Assembly: GCA_020847395.1 (NCBI GenBank)
Contig: JADLCD010000046.1
Span: 41,491 to 105,490, forward strand
Direction: 5' to 3'
DNA: 64,000 nucleotides
Source: Chitinophagaceae bacterium
GTDB lineage: Bacteria; Bacteroidota; Bacteroidia; Chitinophagales; Chitinophagaceae
Made by a program: the position numbers and the translations under genes. Positions 17,836-27,168 of the stretch are shown here, piece by piece; position 1 is the first letter of the stretch, and every line of letters begins with the position of its first letter. Under the pieces are notes generated by a model. It did no database searches, had not been told where the DNA came from, and saw nothing but the letters and a program-made list of their open reading frames with translations.

Positions 17836-17907
17836 CAGGGGCTATGAGCTATCAGCAGTCAGTGTCTTTTTGTCTCACAGTCCATAGCCAACAGCTCATT
17901 GCCCCTG
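17836..17907. repeat. Heptamer-like intergenic block with terminal inverted repeat
   Basis: The gap between adaptor and ATPase has 15-nt imperfect inverted ends, CAGGGGCTATGAGCT and AGCTCATTGCCCCTG. Between them, units with a period of about 7 (GAGCTAT, CAGCAGT, TCCATAG, CCAACAG) resemble, on the opposite strand, the heptamer arrays found before permease starts. The long loop makes a simple terminator less likely. Confidence 0.45.
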
Positions 17908-17951
17908 TAACTTTTTAAAAACTATTTCGTATATAATAAAATACATCATCA

Positions 17952-18629
17952 ATGATTAAGATTAAAGACCTTGAAAAGATATATCGCACAGAAGAAGTGG
18001 AGACGGTAGCGCTAAATAAACTTTCTTTTGAAGTAAAAGATGGTGAATTTGTAGCAGTGATGGGGCCTTCAGGTTGTGGAAAATCAACTTTGCTTAATAT
18101 ACTTGGCTTGCTTGATGATCCTGATGCCGGCAGCTTTTTGTTTAATGGCATTGAAGTAGCCCATTTCAATGAACGTAAAAGAGCTGACCTGCGTAAACAT
18201 AATATCGGCTTCGTATTTCAGAGCTTTAATCTTATTGATGAACTGACAGTATTTGAGAACGTGGAATTGCCGTTAATATATACCGGCGTAAAATCTGCCG
18301 ATCGTAAAAAAAGAGTAGAAGAAGTGCTGGATAAGGTTCAGATTATGCACAGGCGCAATCACTATCCGCAGCAATTATCAGGAGGCCAGCAGCAGCGTGT
18401 GGCTGTAGCCCGTGCAGTGGTAAATAATCCTAAATTAATTCTTGCGGATGAGCCTACAGGTAATTTGGATAGCAGCAATGGTAATGAAGTAATGCAGATG
18501 CTTACCGATTTGAATGAGCAGGGAACGACTATTATTATGGTTACACACTCCGAGCATGATTCAAGGTATAGCCACCGCATCATTCGCATGCTGGATGGGC
18601 AAACGGTAACGGAGAATATATTGGTGTAG
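17952..18629 (+). CDS. ABC transporter ATP-binding protein, MacB/LolD type
   Basis: 225 residues with all ABC motifs: Walker A GPSGCGKST (38-46), Q-loop VFQSFNL (about 88-94), signature LSGGQQQRV (142-150), Walker B LILADEPTGNLD (162-173) and the H-loop VTHSEHD. The length and sequence fit the LolD/MacB-NBD group that powers FtsX-like permeases acting as mechanotransmitters in tripartite efflux or lipoprotein release. It is the only ATPase gene in the locus, so it presumably serves several of the nine permeases. A repeat element begins 2 nt after its stop. Confidence 0.95.
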   Translation: MIKIKDLEKIYRTEEVETVALNKLSFEVKDGEFVAVMGPSGCGKSTLLNILGLLDDPDAGSFLFNGIEVAHFNERKRADLRKHNIGFVFQSFNLIDELTVFENVELPLIYTGVKSADRKKRVEEVLDKVQIMHRRNHYPQQLSGGQQQRVAVARAVVNNPKLILADEPTGNLDSSNGNEVMQMLTDLNEQGTTIIMVTHSEHDSRYSHRIIRMLDGQTVTENILV

Positions 18630-18630
18630 C

Positions 18631-18918
18631 AGCCTCTCCCGGCCTCTCCAAAGGAGAGGAGACCTAAGCACAGGGGCCCGCTTTTCGAAGAAGCTGATTA
18701 TAGCTAAGGATGTTGAGCATAAAAGTGAGGAAATGAATTTGAAAATGATTTAAACTTTTGAACCACCAAGGCACAAAGCACACAAAGTTACACAAAGCGC
18801 TGTGGTAAAGGCAAGTCAGGGTTTATCCTAAAGTTGATGTGGTAGGTATACTGTTTGGAAATATTCTGCAGCACCGCTCCCTCTCCGTTGTAAGGAGAGG
18901 GAGAAGGAGGGAGAGGCT
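18631..18918. repeat. GCCTCTCC-ended intergenic repeat element, copy A
   Basis: 288 bp beginning AGCCTCTCCC 2 nt behind the ATPase stop and ending GGAGGGAGAGGCT, so the ends are inverted copies. The left end carries a perfect 7-bp hairpin (CCTCTCC-AAA-GGAGAGG). The right end carries CCCTCTCC and GGAGAGGG arms around GTTGTAA. The centre differs from the other copies and has no coding frame. Related copies lie at 24192, 26844, 36232 and 44200. Confidence 0.75.
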
Positions 18919-18949
18919 TAGATTCTTTTAAAAATATTAAACAAAACAT

Positions 18950-19171
18950 ATGACAAAGCAATTTCAAACCAAAATGCAACAAATCACCATGTTAATCGCG
19001 TTGCTTATATTGGTGATTGTTATTGCTCAAAAAGTATCGGCGGGCACCTGCACCGCAAGCCGGTATGAAGTAATGCAATGTGATGAAAATACATCAACGG
19101 AAATAGTAGATATATCTTCTACAGTAAGCGATTTACCCTGGAGTCCGTTTATTGCTTTTCTAACCCGTTAA
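18950..19171 (+). CDS. Hypothetical small single-span protein
   Basis: 73 residues: a charged/polar start (MTKQFQTKMQQ), one hydrophobic segment ITMLIALLILVIVIAQKVSA that could be a signal peptide or anchor, then a short polar tail with two Cys (GTCTASRYEVMQC). It lies between repeat element A and the first permease, on the same strand and 28 nt before that ATG, so it is probably part of the transcript. No family is recognised; it could be a small accessory peptide or a chance frame. Confidence 0.45.
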   Translation: MTKQFQTKMQQITMLIALLILVIVIAQKVSAGTCTASRYEVMQCDENTSTEIVDISSTVSDLPWSPFIAFLTR

Positions 19172-19199
19172 GAAGGCATCCGCTTTCCTTTAGTATAAT

Positions 19200-21626
19200 A
19201 TGTTCAGGAATTATCTGAAAATTGCAATCAGGAATTTGATGAAATATCGTTTTATTTCATTCATAAACCTGTTTGGGCTTACTATCGGACTTACCTGTTG
19301 CCTGCTTATTACAACCTATATATTAAATGAGCTCAGTTACGATAAATGGAATACCAAAGCTGAAAATATTTATCGTGTAACCAGGACTTTTAAAAATACC
19401 AATGGCAATATCGCACTTAAGCTCAGTAGTATATCTCCACCTTTTGGATATTATTTTCCCACTGAATTCCCGGAAATACAAAAAATGACGCGGCTGTTGG
19501 AAAATGGGCCGATACCTACACGCTACAAGGATAAAATTTTTAACGAAAAGGGTTTGTATTTCGCGGATGAAAACCTGTTTGATGTATTTTCTCTGAAAAT
19601 CATCAGGGGTAATGCTAAAAAAGCATTGGAAGCACCTTTTTCTGTTATGATGACGGAAGAAACAGCCAAAAAGTATTTTGGAGATGAAGATCCTATTAAT
19701 AAAGTTATAAGGTTTAACAGCCAGTTTGATGCTAAAGTAAACGGCATTTATAAATCTTTTCCGTCTAACTCACATATGCACCCAGAAATGCTGGTATCCT
19801 TTAACACGCTTAAGGATTCAACTGTATATGGAGAAAATGGTTTACGCACCAATTGGGGTAACAATTCTTTTTTCACTTATTTATTATTGCCGCCGCGTTA
19901 TAATGCCGCTAATCTTGAGCGCAGGTTTCCTGCCTTTATTGATAAGCACATGGCTGATGAATACAAAGGATATAAACCTTCATCACTAACTACCCTTGGG
20001 TTACAAAAGCTCACAGATATCCATCTTTATTCACATACCGATTACGAAGCTGAGCCAAACGGCGATATCAGCCGGGTATATATTTTTTCGGCAATTGCAT
20101 TATTCATTTTGCTGATCGCCTGTATAAATTATATGAATTTATCTACGGCCCGTTCAACACTTCGCGCAAAAGAAATCGGGATACGTAAAGTAATAGGAGC
20201 GGGAAAAAAAGAATTGATATTCCAGTTCCTGAGCGAATCAGTACTTATTTGCATTGTTGCAGCCGCAATTGCATTATTACTTACCTGGGCTGCTATACCC
20301 GGGCTTAACAGGTTATCCGGCCAGCAGCTTTCTTTTCAAACATTACTGGGAAAAAGGATTTTAATACCCTTGTTATTTACGCCATTTATCGTAGGCATTA
20401 TTTCAGGTATATATCCAGCTTTGTTTATGTCATCTTTTCAGCCTGTTAAAACATTAAAAGGATTATTTAAAGCAGGAGGTGCGGGTATTTCATTTCGTAA
20501 AGTATTGGTTGTATCACAGTTTGCTATAAGTATTATTTTGATCATTACAACTGTTATCGTGTTTCAGCAATTGCATTATATGCAAACAAAATCCCTGGGC
20601 TTTGATAAAGACCGCGTGTTAACGATAAATTATACCAATGAAGTAAGCAAACAATATGAGGCTTTCAGAACGCAGCTATTGCAGAATGCATCTTTTAAAG
20701 ATATTACCCGTTCTTCAAGGATACCTACCGGCCGTTTATTGGATAATATGGGTGCATCGGTAATGAATGGAGATTCACTGCAGCCGGTAGTAAGCGATAT
20801 TAAGTACGTAAGCTGCGACTATGATTTCATCAATACCTTCGGCATATCACTGGCGGCAGGCAGATTTTTTTCAAGAGATTATGGAACAGATACAATGAAT
20901 TATGTGATTAATCAATCTGCCGTAAAAGCCATTGGCTGGAAAACAGACCAGGAAGCAATAGGAAAAGATTTTAAATATGGCGGTAACCGCGGGCATATTG
21001 TTGGTGTGATCAGAGATTTTCATTTTGAATCGATGCACCAGGCTATTGTGCCGGTTGTTTTAATTATGCCTCCCCCTTCTGCTCCTTATTTCAATAATAT
21101 ATCCATTAAAATAAGCGGTAATAATACTGCCGCTGCTTTACAGGCATTGGAGCATAAGTGGAAGCAATTTTTCCCGGAAACGCCTTACGAGTATACTTTT
21201 CTCGATGAAAACTTTGACAGGTTATATGAAGCGGAACAAAGGCAGGCAAACATTTTTACATCTTTCGCATGTATCGCAATATTCATTGCCTGTCTTGGTT
21301 TGTTTGGTTTATCAGCATTCGCTATATCGCAAAGAATAAAAGAAATAGGTGTCAGAAAAGTATTGGGTGCAAGTACTAACGCTTTAGTGGTTTTGCTGGC
21401 AAAAGATTTTATGAAGCTTGTTGCAATAGCGGCTGTTGTTGCATTTCCGGTAGCATGGTATGCAATGAATAACTGGCTCAGGGATTTTGCTTACCGTGTA
21501 AATATTCACTGGTGGGTTTTTGTTATTGCCGGTTTAATTGCTGCTTTAATAGCATTTGCAACAGTGAGTTTTCAGGCAATAAAGGCGGCGTTGGCAAATC
21601 CGGTGAAGAGCTTGAGGACGGAGTGA
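19200..21626 (+). CDS. ABC permease 1, MacB-like double FtsX
   Basis: 808 residues. Membrane spans by hydrophobicity are near 20-42, 295-315, 341-365, 386-410, 434-457, 685-710, 737-760 and 771-792, with large extracytoplasmic MacB_PCD-like domains at about 45-290 and 460-680. Each FtsX half carries a cytoplasmic coupling motif of the RAKEIGIRKVIGA type (after span 2 and after span 6), which contacts the ATPase. The C-terminus is ANPVKSLRTE, shared with nearly all permeases here. The start MFRNYLKIAIRNL is the family start. Substrate unknown. Confidence 0.92.
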   Translation: MFRNYLKIAIRNLMKYRFISFINLFGLTIGLTCCLLITTYILNELSYDKWNTKAENIYRVTRTFKNTNGNIALKLSSISPPFGYYFPTEFPEIQKMTRLLENGPIPTRYKDKIFNEKGLYFADENLFDVFSLKIIRGNAKKALEAPFSVMMTEETAKKYFGDEDPINKVIRFNSQFDAKVNGIYKSFPSNSHMHPEMLVSFNTLKDSTVYGENGLRTNWGNNSFFTYLLLPPRYNAANLERRFPAFIDKHMADEYKGYKPSSLTTLGLQKLTDIHLYSHTDYEAEPNGDISRVYIFSAIALFILLIACINYMNLSTARSTLRAKEIGIRKVIGAGKKELIFQFLSESVLICIVAAAIALLLTWAAIPGLNRLSGQQLSFQTLLGKRILIPLLFTPFIVGIISGIYPALFMSSFQPVKTLKGLFKAGGAGISFRKVLVVSQFAISIILIITTVIVFQQLHYMQTKSLGFDKDRVLTINYTNEVSKQYEAFRTQLLQNASFKDITRSSRIPTGRLLDNMGASVMNGDSLQPVVSDIKYVSCDYDFINTFGISLAAGRFFSRDYGTDTMNYVINQSAVKAIGWKTDQEAIGKDFKYGGNRGHIVGVIRDFHFESMHQAIVPVVLIMPPPSAPYFNNISIKISGNNTAAALQALEHKWKQFFPETPYEYTFLDENFDRLYEAEQRQANIFTSFACIAIFIACLGLFGLSAFAISQRIKEIGVRKVLGASTNALVVLLAKDFMKLVAIAAVVAFPVAWYAMNNWLRDFAYRVNIHWWVFVIAGLIAALIAFATVSFQAIKAALANPVKSLRTE

Positions 21627-21629
21627 GGT

Positions 21630-21790
21630 AATTTGAAAATTTGAAAATGTGGAAATTTGAAAATTTGAAAATGTGGAAATGTGAAAGTGTGAAAATGTGG
21701 AAATGTGAAAGTGTGGAAATGTAAATACCTGAAAGCTGATTGCTGAAAGCTGATTGCTGATAGCTCGGAGCCGACAACCCAAAGCTTACA
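21630..21790. repeat. Octamer array followed by heptamer array
   Basis: From 21630 to about 21724 the gap behind permease 1 is a tandem octamer series (ATTTGAAA, ATGTGGAA, ATGTGAAA, GTGTGAAA units). From 21728 to 21790 it changes to period 7: GCTGATT, GCTGAAA, GCTGATT, GCTGATA, GCTCGGA, GCCGACA, ACCCAAA, GCTTACA, running to 3 nt before the ATG of permease 2. Apparent ORFs on the minus strand (His/Phe/Ser-rich) are only translations of the octamers. Confidence 0.85.
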
Positions 21791-21793
21791 ACT

Positions 21794-24190
21794 ATGTTTA
21801 AAAACTATTTCAAAATGGCATGGAAAAATTTATGGCGGGATAAATTTTATGCCGGAATCAATCTGTTTGGATTATCAATAGCAACAGCAGTATTTCTGCT
21901 GATAATAAATTATGTATATTTTGAACGTAGTTACGAAAACATCCACTCAAATGCAAAGAATATCTGCCGGGTTACGTTAGATCTTTTTAAGGGATCGGAA
22001 TATGTTACAACCGATTGTGAAACCTATCCTCCACTTGGTCCGGTTTTAAAGGAAAAGATGCCCGAAGTGGTGGATTATGTTCGTATGCAGAACTTAGGCA
22101 CTATTGAATTAACCGATGGAAATAAAGCATTTATCGCTGAAAAAAATTATGCGGCGGATCCGGCTTTATTCACAGTTTTTAGTTATAGCTTATTGTATGG
22201 CGATAAGCGAACCGTTTTGTCGAAGCCCGGGGATATGGTTGTTACCGAAACCGTTGCCAAAAAAATTTTTGGTAAAACAAATGTATTAGGTAAAACCTTA
22301 AAAATGCGTGGAGAGCCTTTTATAGTCACAGGAATAGCGAAGGATGTTCCGGAAAATACACATCTCAAATTTGATTTTCTTATTTCCTTTAATACTTTAC
22401 AAAAATGGGGGTGGGATTTAAATTCATGGGGTGGAAATAATAATTACCTGTATGTTCAAATGATGCCTGGCTATAATTTGAGCGCCTTTAACCAAAAACT
22501 AAAAGAATTTTCCAAAGAAAGACTACAGCATGAAGTAGTAACTGCAGAGCCTATAAAAGGCATTCATTTATATTCTCACAAAACCTTTGAACCAGAAACA
22601 AATGGTGACGCAAGAATTGTAAACTTTTTAATCATTATTTCATTTTTGATTATTCTTATTGGTTCAGCAAACTATGTAAATTTAACTACTGCCCGATCTG
22701 TTGAAAAAGCAAAAGAAGCAGGGGTAAGAAAAGTGCTGGGAGCTTCAAATACTTCCCTTATAAAAATGTTTTTTACTGAATCTGTTTTGCTGAATATCAT
22801 CGCCTTACTTTGTTCTTTAATTATTATAAAAATTACGTTGCCATTATATTCCTCCGTAATAGAGAATGCGGCAAACGTACATATCTTTTCTACGGGTGGC
22901 TTTTGGCTTACAGCCGCACTTGTATTCCTGATAAATTGTATTTTTTCCGGACTTTATCCTGCTTTTTTTCTTTCTTCTGTAAAAACCACAGTTGTAACCA
23001 TACGGAATTTTACAGGTTCCTTAAAATCTATATTACTACGTAAAGTGATTGTGGTAGGGCAATTTGTAATTGCCCTGAGCGTGGTTACGGCTTCAGTAAT
23101 TATTTATCAACAGTTATCTTTTGTGCGCAAACAGGATTTGGGTATTAACATTAACCAGGTTTTAATAGTAAAGGGCCCGCAACTATCGGGAGAGGAGTAT
23201 TCATCACAGAAAATAAGAGAACTGACATTTAAAAATCAGTTGCTTAATATGCCCGGTATTTCGGGTGTTTCTCTTACAAACTCACTTCCCGGGCTTCCAC
23301 TAAACTTTTTGAGTACCAGCTCCGGAATAAAGAGGGTTGAAGATGCCAGTAGTAATGGCGATAATTATTATTTATATGGTATTGATGCAAATTATCTTTC
23401 ATTAATGAACATCCCATTGTTAAAGGGCAGGAATTTTATGTCAGGTTCACCTAATAAGGACGAATTAATTATTAATGAAGAAGCCGCAAGAAGATTGGGA
23501 TTTGCTTCTCCGGGAGAAGCAATAGGAAAAAAAATACTAACCAATTCCGGAAATATTCAAACAGGCACAGTTGTGGGCGTTATAAAAAATTATCATCAGC
23601 AATCATTAAAAGGGAGTTTGTTGCCAATGATACACTGGTTTTCTGAAGATGCAAGCGGTTTTTATGCAATTAAAATTTCTTCCGAAAACATAAGCAAAAC
23701 TATTGCAGGCGTAGAAAAATTATGGCAATCTGATTTTAGGGGACATGTATTTGACTATTATTTTCTCGATGAAATGTTTAACATGCAATATAAATCTGAC
23801 ATGGTTTTTGGGAAAATCGTAAATATTTTTTCTGTATTTACTTTACTTATTACATGCCTGGGTTTGCTGGGACTTGCAGCATACAGTACAGTAAAACGCA
23901 CAAAAGAAATTGGTGTGCGCAGGGTACTCGGCGCATCAGTAAATAACATTGTTTTTTTATTATCTAAAGAATTTATAAAGCTGGTATTTATTGCAATTGT
24001 AATATCTGTACCAATATCCGGTATTATGATGAATAGATGGCTGAAAGATTTTGCCTATCGTATTAATATTGAATGGTGGATTTTTGTTTTTATAGGCACA
24101 GGGGCAATACTGATCGCATTACTTACTATTAGTTTCCAGGCAATAAAGGCAGCGATGGCAAACCCGGTGAAGTCGTTGCGGACGGAATGA
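21794..24190 (+). CDS. ABC permease 2, MacB-like double FtsX
   Basis: 798 residues starting MFKNYFKMAWKNLWRDK. The first coupling motif is EKAKEAGVRKVLGAS and the second RTKEIGVRRVLGAS. The usual Cys in the second span (CIN-(Y/F)) is replaced here: GSANYVNLTTARS. Two extracytoplasmic domains flank the central spans as in permease 1, and the C-terminus is ANPVKSLRTE. Its DNA is more AT-rich than that of its neighbours. A heptamer array touches its start and repeat element B begins right behind its stop. Confidence 0.92.
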   Translation: MFKNYFKMAWKNLWRDKFYAGINLFGLSIATAVFLLIINYVYFERSYENIHSNAKNICRVTLDLFKGSEYVTTDCETYPPLGPVLKEKMPEVVDYVRMQNLGTIELTDGNKAFIAEKNYAADPALFTVFSYSLLYGDKRTVLSKPGDMVVTETVAKKIFGKTNVLGKTLKMRGEPFIVTGIAKDVPENTHLKFDFLISFNTLQKWGWDLNSWGGNNNYLYVQMMPGYNLSAFNQKLKEFSKERLQHEVVTAEPIKGIHLYSHKTFEPETNGDARIVNFLIIISFLIILIGSANYVNLTTARSVEKAKEAGVRKVLGASNTSLIKMFFTESVLLNIIALLCSLIIIKITLPLYSSVIENAANVHIFSTGGFWLTAALVFLINCIFSGLYPAFFLSSVKTTVVTIRNFTGSLKSILLRKVIVVGQFVIALSVVTASVIIYQQLSFVRKQDLGININQVLIVKGPQLSGEEYSSQKIRELTFKNQLLNMPGISGVSLTNSLPGLPLNFLSTSSGIKRVEDASSNGDNYYLYGIDANYLSLMNIPLLKGRNFMSGSPNKDELIINEEAARRLGFASPGEAIGKKILTNSGNIQTGTVVGVIKNYHQQSLKGSLLPMIHWFSEDASGFYAIKISSENISKTIAGVEKLWQSDFRGHVFDYYFLDEMFNMQYKSDMVFGKIVNIFSVFTLLITCLGLLGLAAYSTVKRTKEIGVRRVLGASVNNIVFLLSKEFIKLVFIAIVISVPISGIMMNRWLKDFAYRINIEWWIFVFIGTGAILIALLTISFQAIKAAMANPVKSLRTE

Positions 24191-24191
24191 A

Positions 24192-24398
24192 AGCCTCTCT
24201 CCCAAAGGGAAGAGGGGTGACTAAGTTCATATTGGGTTGATGAAATGCAGTGAGAGGGAGGTTGTGAATGTGAGCGTGTAAGAGAATACTAAACGTCTTG
24301 TTTGGATTTGTAATATAGATGATGTGGTAGTTATAAAGTTGGGAATTATTCTGTAGCACCGTCCCTCTCCGCGAGGAGAGGGATGAGAGGGTGAGGCT
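24192..24398. repeat. GCCTCTCC-ended repeat element, copy B
   Basis: 207 bp starting AGCCTCTCTCCC 1 nt after the stop of permease 2 and ending GAGAGGGTGAGGCT. The right half (GTAGTTATAAAGTTGGGAA, then ATTCTGTAGCACCGTCCC and a CCTCTCCGCGAGGAGAGG hairpin) is almost identical to copy C. No coding content. Confidence 0.8.
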
Positions 24399-24432
24399 GA
24401 AAAAATTTGAAAGTATATAAATGTAAACAACC

Positions 24433-24474
24433 GCTGATTGCTGATAGCCCCAAGCCAACAACTCAAATCTTAAT
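24433..24474. repeat. Heptamer array before permease 3
   Basis: Period-7 units GCTGATT, GCTGATA, GCCCCAA, GCCAACA, ACTCAAA, TCTTAAT reach 1-2 nt before the ATG at 24476. One vestigial octamer (AATTTGAA) lies between repeat element B and this array. Confidence 0.7.
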
Positions 24475-24475
24475 T

Positions 24476-26845
24476 ATGTTTAAAAACTATTTCAAAACTG
24501 CCTGGCGCAACATAACCGGCACAATTGGTTACAGCATATTAAATGTGGCAGGTCTTGCCATTGGCATGGCGGTTGCATTAATGATAGGTCTTTGGGTATA
24601 TGATCAATATTCGTTTGATAAATTTTTGCCGGAATATCAATCTGTTTATCGTGTGCAACGCAATTATAACAGTAATGGTGATACGCTTACTTTTCAAACA
24701 ACTTCATTAAAGCTCGCGGAAGCATTGCGTACACAAATTCCTGAAATAGCATATGTGGCTGAAAGTGACTGGACAGCTAACCACGGCTTAATTGTGGGGG
24801 ATAAAAAATTATATGTAAATGGAGCAATATGCGGGCCGGATATTTTCAAAATTTTGCAGTATTCTTTTGTTGAAGGTAACGCAAATGCTGCGTTTAAAGA
24901 ACCATATTCAATAGTGCTTACACAGTCGCTGGCAATATCACTTTTTGGTAATGTGAACGCGATGAATAAAACCGTTCGTTTTGATAACGCAAACGACCTT
25001 AAAGTAACCGGTATAATCAACGATGTGCCTGCTAATGCAAGTTTCAGCTTTAAGTATATAGTGCCGAGCACCTATGTTTATGCTATTAACCCGCAAATGA
25101 AAATAGACGGATTAAGCAGCTTCGGCAATAATAACCGGCAAATATTTGTAAAGTTAAGGCAGGGTGTACCTTATGCACAGGTTGCACCAAAGATCAGGAA
25201 TATAGAACATACTGAAGAAGGCAACACTAATGCTATGAACTCTTATGTTACCCTGCAGCCAATGCAACGCTGGCATTTGTATTCAAATTATATTAATGGC
25301 AAAGACACGGCAGGTTTTCTTGCTTATGTAAAAATATTTTCCATTATTGGTTTGCTGGTATTAATTATTGCCTGCATCAACTTTATTAACCTCGCAACAG
25401 CTCGTTCAGAAAAAAGAGCAAAAGAAGTTGCCGTGCGAAAAGCAATCGGTTCACAAAAGCGAGATCTTATTATACAGTTTTTAGTGGAAGCATTCCTGCT
25501 TACAGCTATTGCTTTTGTATTTGCCATAATCATTACATGGATATCATTACCTGCTTTCAATACGTTAACAGCAAGTAAGATTGCTATGCCTGCTGATAAT
25601 ATGTATTTCTGGGCGATATTGACCGGTTGTTTATTATTAACAGCTTTGCTCGCAGGTAGTAGGCCCGCTTTTTATCTTTCTTCATTTAACCCCGTAACAG
25701 TACTAAAGGGAACAATGCAGGCAGGCAAATCATCCTTATCAAGAAAAATATTGGTGGTTATACAATTCAGTTGCTCAATTGCTTTGATCATAAGCACGGT
25801 GATTATTTACCAGCAAATACAATATGCTAAAACAAGGCCTACAGGTTTTAACTTAAACAGGCTGATGGCAACGAGCATGGACAATGACCTGGATAAAAAT
25901 TTCATTGCTTTAAAAAATGAAATATTGCAGAAAGGCATTGTATCGGCGGTAACAACAGCAACAAGCCCGGCAACAGATGTTTGGTGGCATTCGGATGTTG
26001 AACAATGGCCTGGGAAAAATCCGGGTGAAACAATTGAAATGGGTACCATCATCGTATCAGAAGATTATTTTAAAACGGTGGGCATGAATATGAGTGAAGG
26101 AAGGAATTTCTCCAATGCATACGATACTACAAGTGTGATATTTAATGAAACAGCTATTAAAAGAATGCGTTTAAAAAATCCGGTTGGTCAAAAGATCATA
26201 TGGCAGGAGCACTCTCTTACTATTGCGGGTGTTGTACAAGATGCATTGATGGTATCACCATTCAGCGCAGCCGACCCTACAATGTTTTTATCACTTGCAG
26301 GGCCGCAGGCCAATTTAATATACCGGCTGGCTCCGGGTATACAAACGCAAGATGCCATTACACAGCTTACATCCGTTTTTAATAAGTATGATCCGACATA
26401 TCCTTACAGTTATTCTTTTTCAGATGAACAGTATGCGCAAAAATTTAATCTTGAAATACTGATAGGTAAACTGGCAGGCTTATTTGCTGCACTCGCTATT
26501 TTCATTTCATGCTTAGGCTTATTTGGTTTGGCAGCATATATTGCCGAACAGCGTACAAAAGAGATTGGTATCCGGAAAGTGTTGGGCGCATCTGTACAAC
26601 AGGTATGGTTATTATTATCAAAAGATTTTATTGTACTGGTTTTAATAAGTTGTTTGATAGCCGCGCCTGTATCATTTTACTTTTTGCATAACTGGTTACA
26701 AAATTATGATTACCGCATTAATATTGGCGCGGGTGTTTTTGTAGCAGGAGGATTGATGTCATTATTTATAACAATACTAACAGTAAGTTTCCAGGCAATT
26801 AAAGCGGCGATGGCAAATCCGGTGAAGAGTTTGAGAACGGAATAG
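24476..26845 (+). CDS. ABC permease 3, MacB-like double FtsX
   Basis: 789 residues from the ATG at 24476 (MFKNYFKTAWRNITG). The frame is open to 24407 but that part is repeat sequence. The first coupling motif is EKRAKEVAVRKAIGSQKRD, where AVRKAIGS departs from the G-(I/V)-RKVxGA norm; the second, RTKEIGIRKVLGAS, is normal. The closest relative by eye is permease 4: both have LAxGMAVA..IGLW-YD in span 1 and a W-(H/R)-LY..F/Y.NGK stretch before span 2. This suggests a local duplication together with the flanking elements B and C. The C-terminus is ANPVKSLRTE. Confidence 0.92.
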   Translation: MFKNYFKTAWRNITGTIGYSILNVAGLAIGMAVALMIGLWVYDQYSFDKFLPEYQSVYRVQRNYNSNGDTLTFQTTSLKLAEALRTQIPEIAYVAESDWTANHGLIVGDKKLYVNGAICGPDIFKILQYSFVEGNANAAFKEPYSIVLTQSLAISLFGNVNAMNKTVRFDNANDLKVTGIINDVPANASFSFKYIVPSTYVYAINPQMKIDGLSSFGNNNRQIFVKLRQGVPYAQVAPKIRNIEHTEEGNTNAMNSYVTLQPMQRWHLYSNYINGKDTAGFLAYVKIFSIIGLLVLIIACINFINLATARSEKRAKEVAVRKAIGSQKRDLIIQFLVEAFLLTAIAFVFAIIITWISLPAFNTLTASKIAMPADNMYFWAILTGCLLLTALLAGSRPAFYLSSFNPVTVLKGTMQAGKSSLSRKILVVIQFSCSIALIISTVIIYQQIQYAKTRPTGFNLNRLMATSMDNDLDKNFIALKNEILQKGIVSAVTTATSPATDVWWHSDVEQWPGKNPGETIEMGTIIVSEDYFKTVGMNMSEGRNFSNAYDTTSVIFNETAIKRMRLKNPVGQKIIWQEHSLTIAGVVQDALMVSPFSAADPTMFLSLAGPQANLIYRLAPGIQTQDAITQLTSVFNKYDPTYPYSYSFSDEQYAQKFNLEILIGKLAGLFAALAIFISCLGLFGLAAYIAEQRTKEIGIRKVLGASVQQVWLLLSKDFIVLVLISCLIAAPVSFYFLHNWLQNYDYRINIGAGVFVAGGLMSLFITILTVSFQAIKAAMANPVKSLRTE

Positions 26846-27072
26846 CCCTCACCCCCAGCCCCTCTCCATTCCGCCTGGGCGGTGGAGAGGGTTGCCTAAA
26901 CTCAAAGCAGTTGATGAAACGCAATGAGGGGGAGGTTGTGAATGTGAAAGCGTGAGTGAATATTAGACGCTAAGTTCGGATTTGTTATAAAGATGATATG
27001 GTAGTTATAAAGTTGGGAATTATTCTGTAGTACCGTCCCTCTCCTCGAGGAGAGGGATGAGAGGGTGAGGCT
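26844..27072. repeat. GCCTCTCC-ended repeat element, copy C
   Basis: 229 bp. Its first bases (AGCCCTCACC) include the last two bases of the permease 3 stop codon. The left end forms a long hairpin (CCCTCTCCATTCCGCC with GGGCGGTGGAGAGGG). The right half matches copy B almost base for base, including GTAGTTATAAAGTTGGGAA and a CCTCTCCTCGAGGAGAGG hairpin, and ends GGGTGAGGCT. Confidence 0.8.
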
Positions 27073-27102
27073 GAAAAAATTTGAAAGTGTATAAATGTAA
27101 AC

Positions 27103-27165
27103 ACTGATTGCTGATTGCTGATAGCTGACAACTGACAGCCCCAAGCCGACGGCTCAAATCTTACA
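27103..27165. repeat. Heptamer array before permease 4
   Basis: Period-7 units ACTGATT, GCTGATT, GCTGATA, GCTGACA, ACTGACA, GCCCCAA, GCCGACG, GCTCAAA, TCTTACA run to 3 nt before the ATG at 27169. This is the longest heptamer array in the locus. Confidence 0.75.
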
Positions 27166-27168
27166 ATT

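Noticed and set aside
21523..21782. Phe/His/Ser-rich minus-strand frames over the octamer arrays, also at 29412-29682, 34666-34905 and 41625-41832
   Set aside because: They are translations of period-8 tandem repeats, which stay open in several frames because of the repeat itself.
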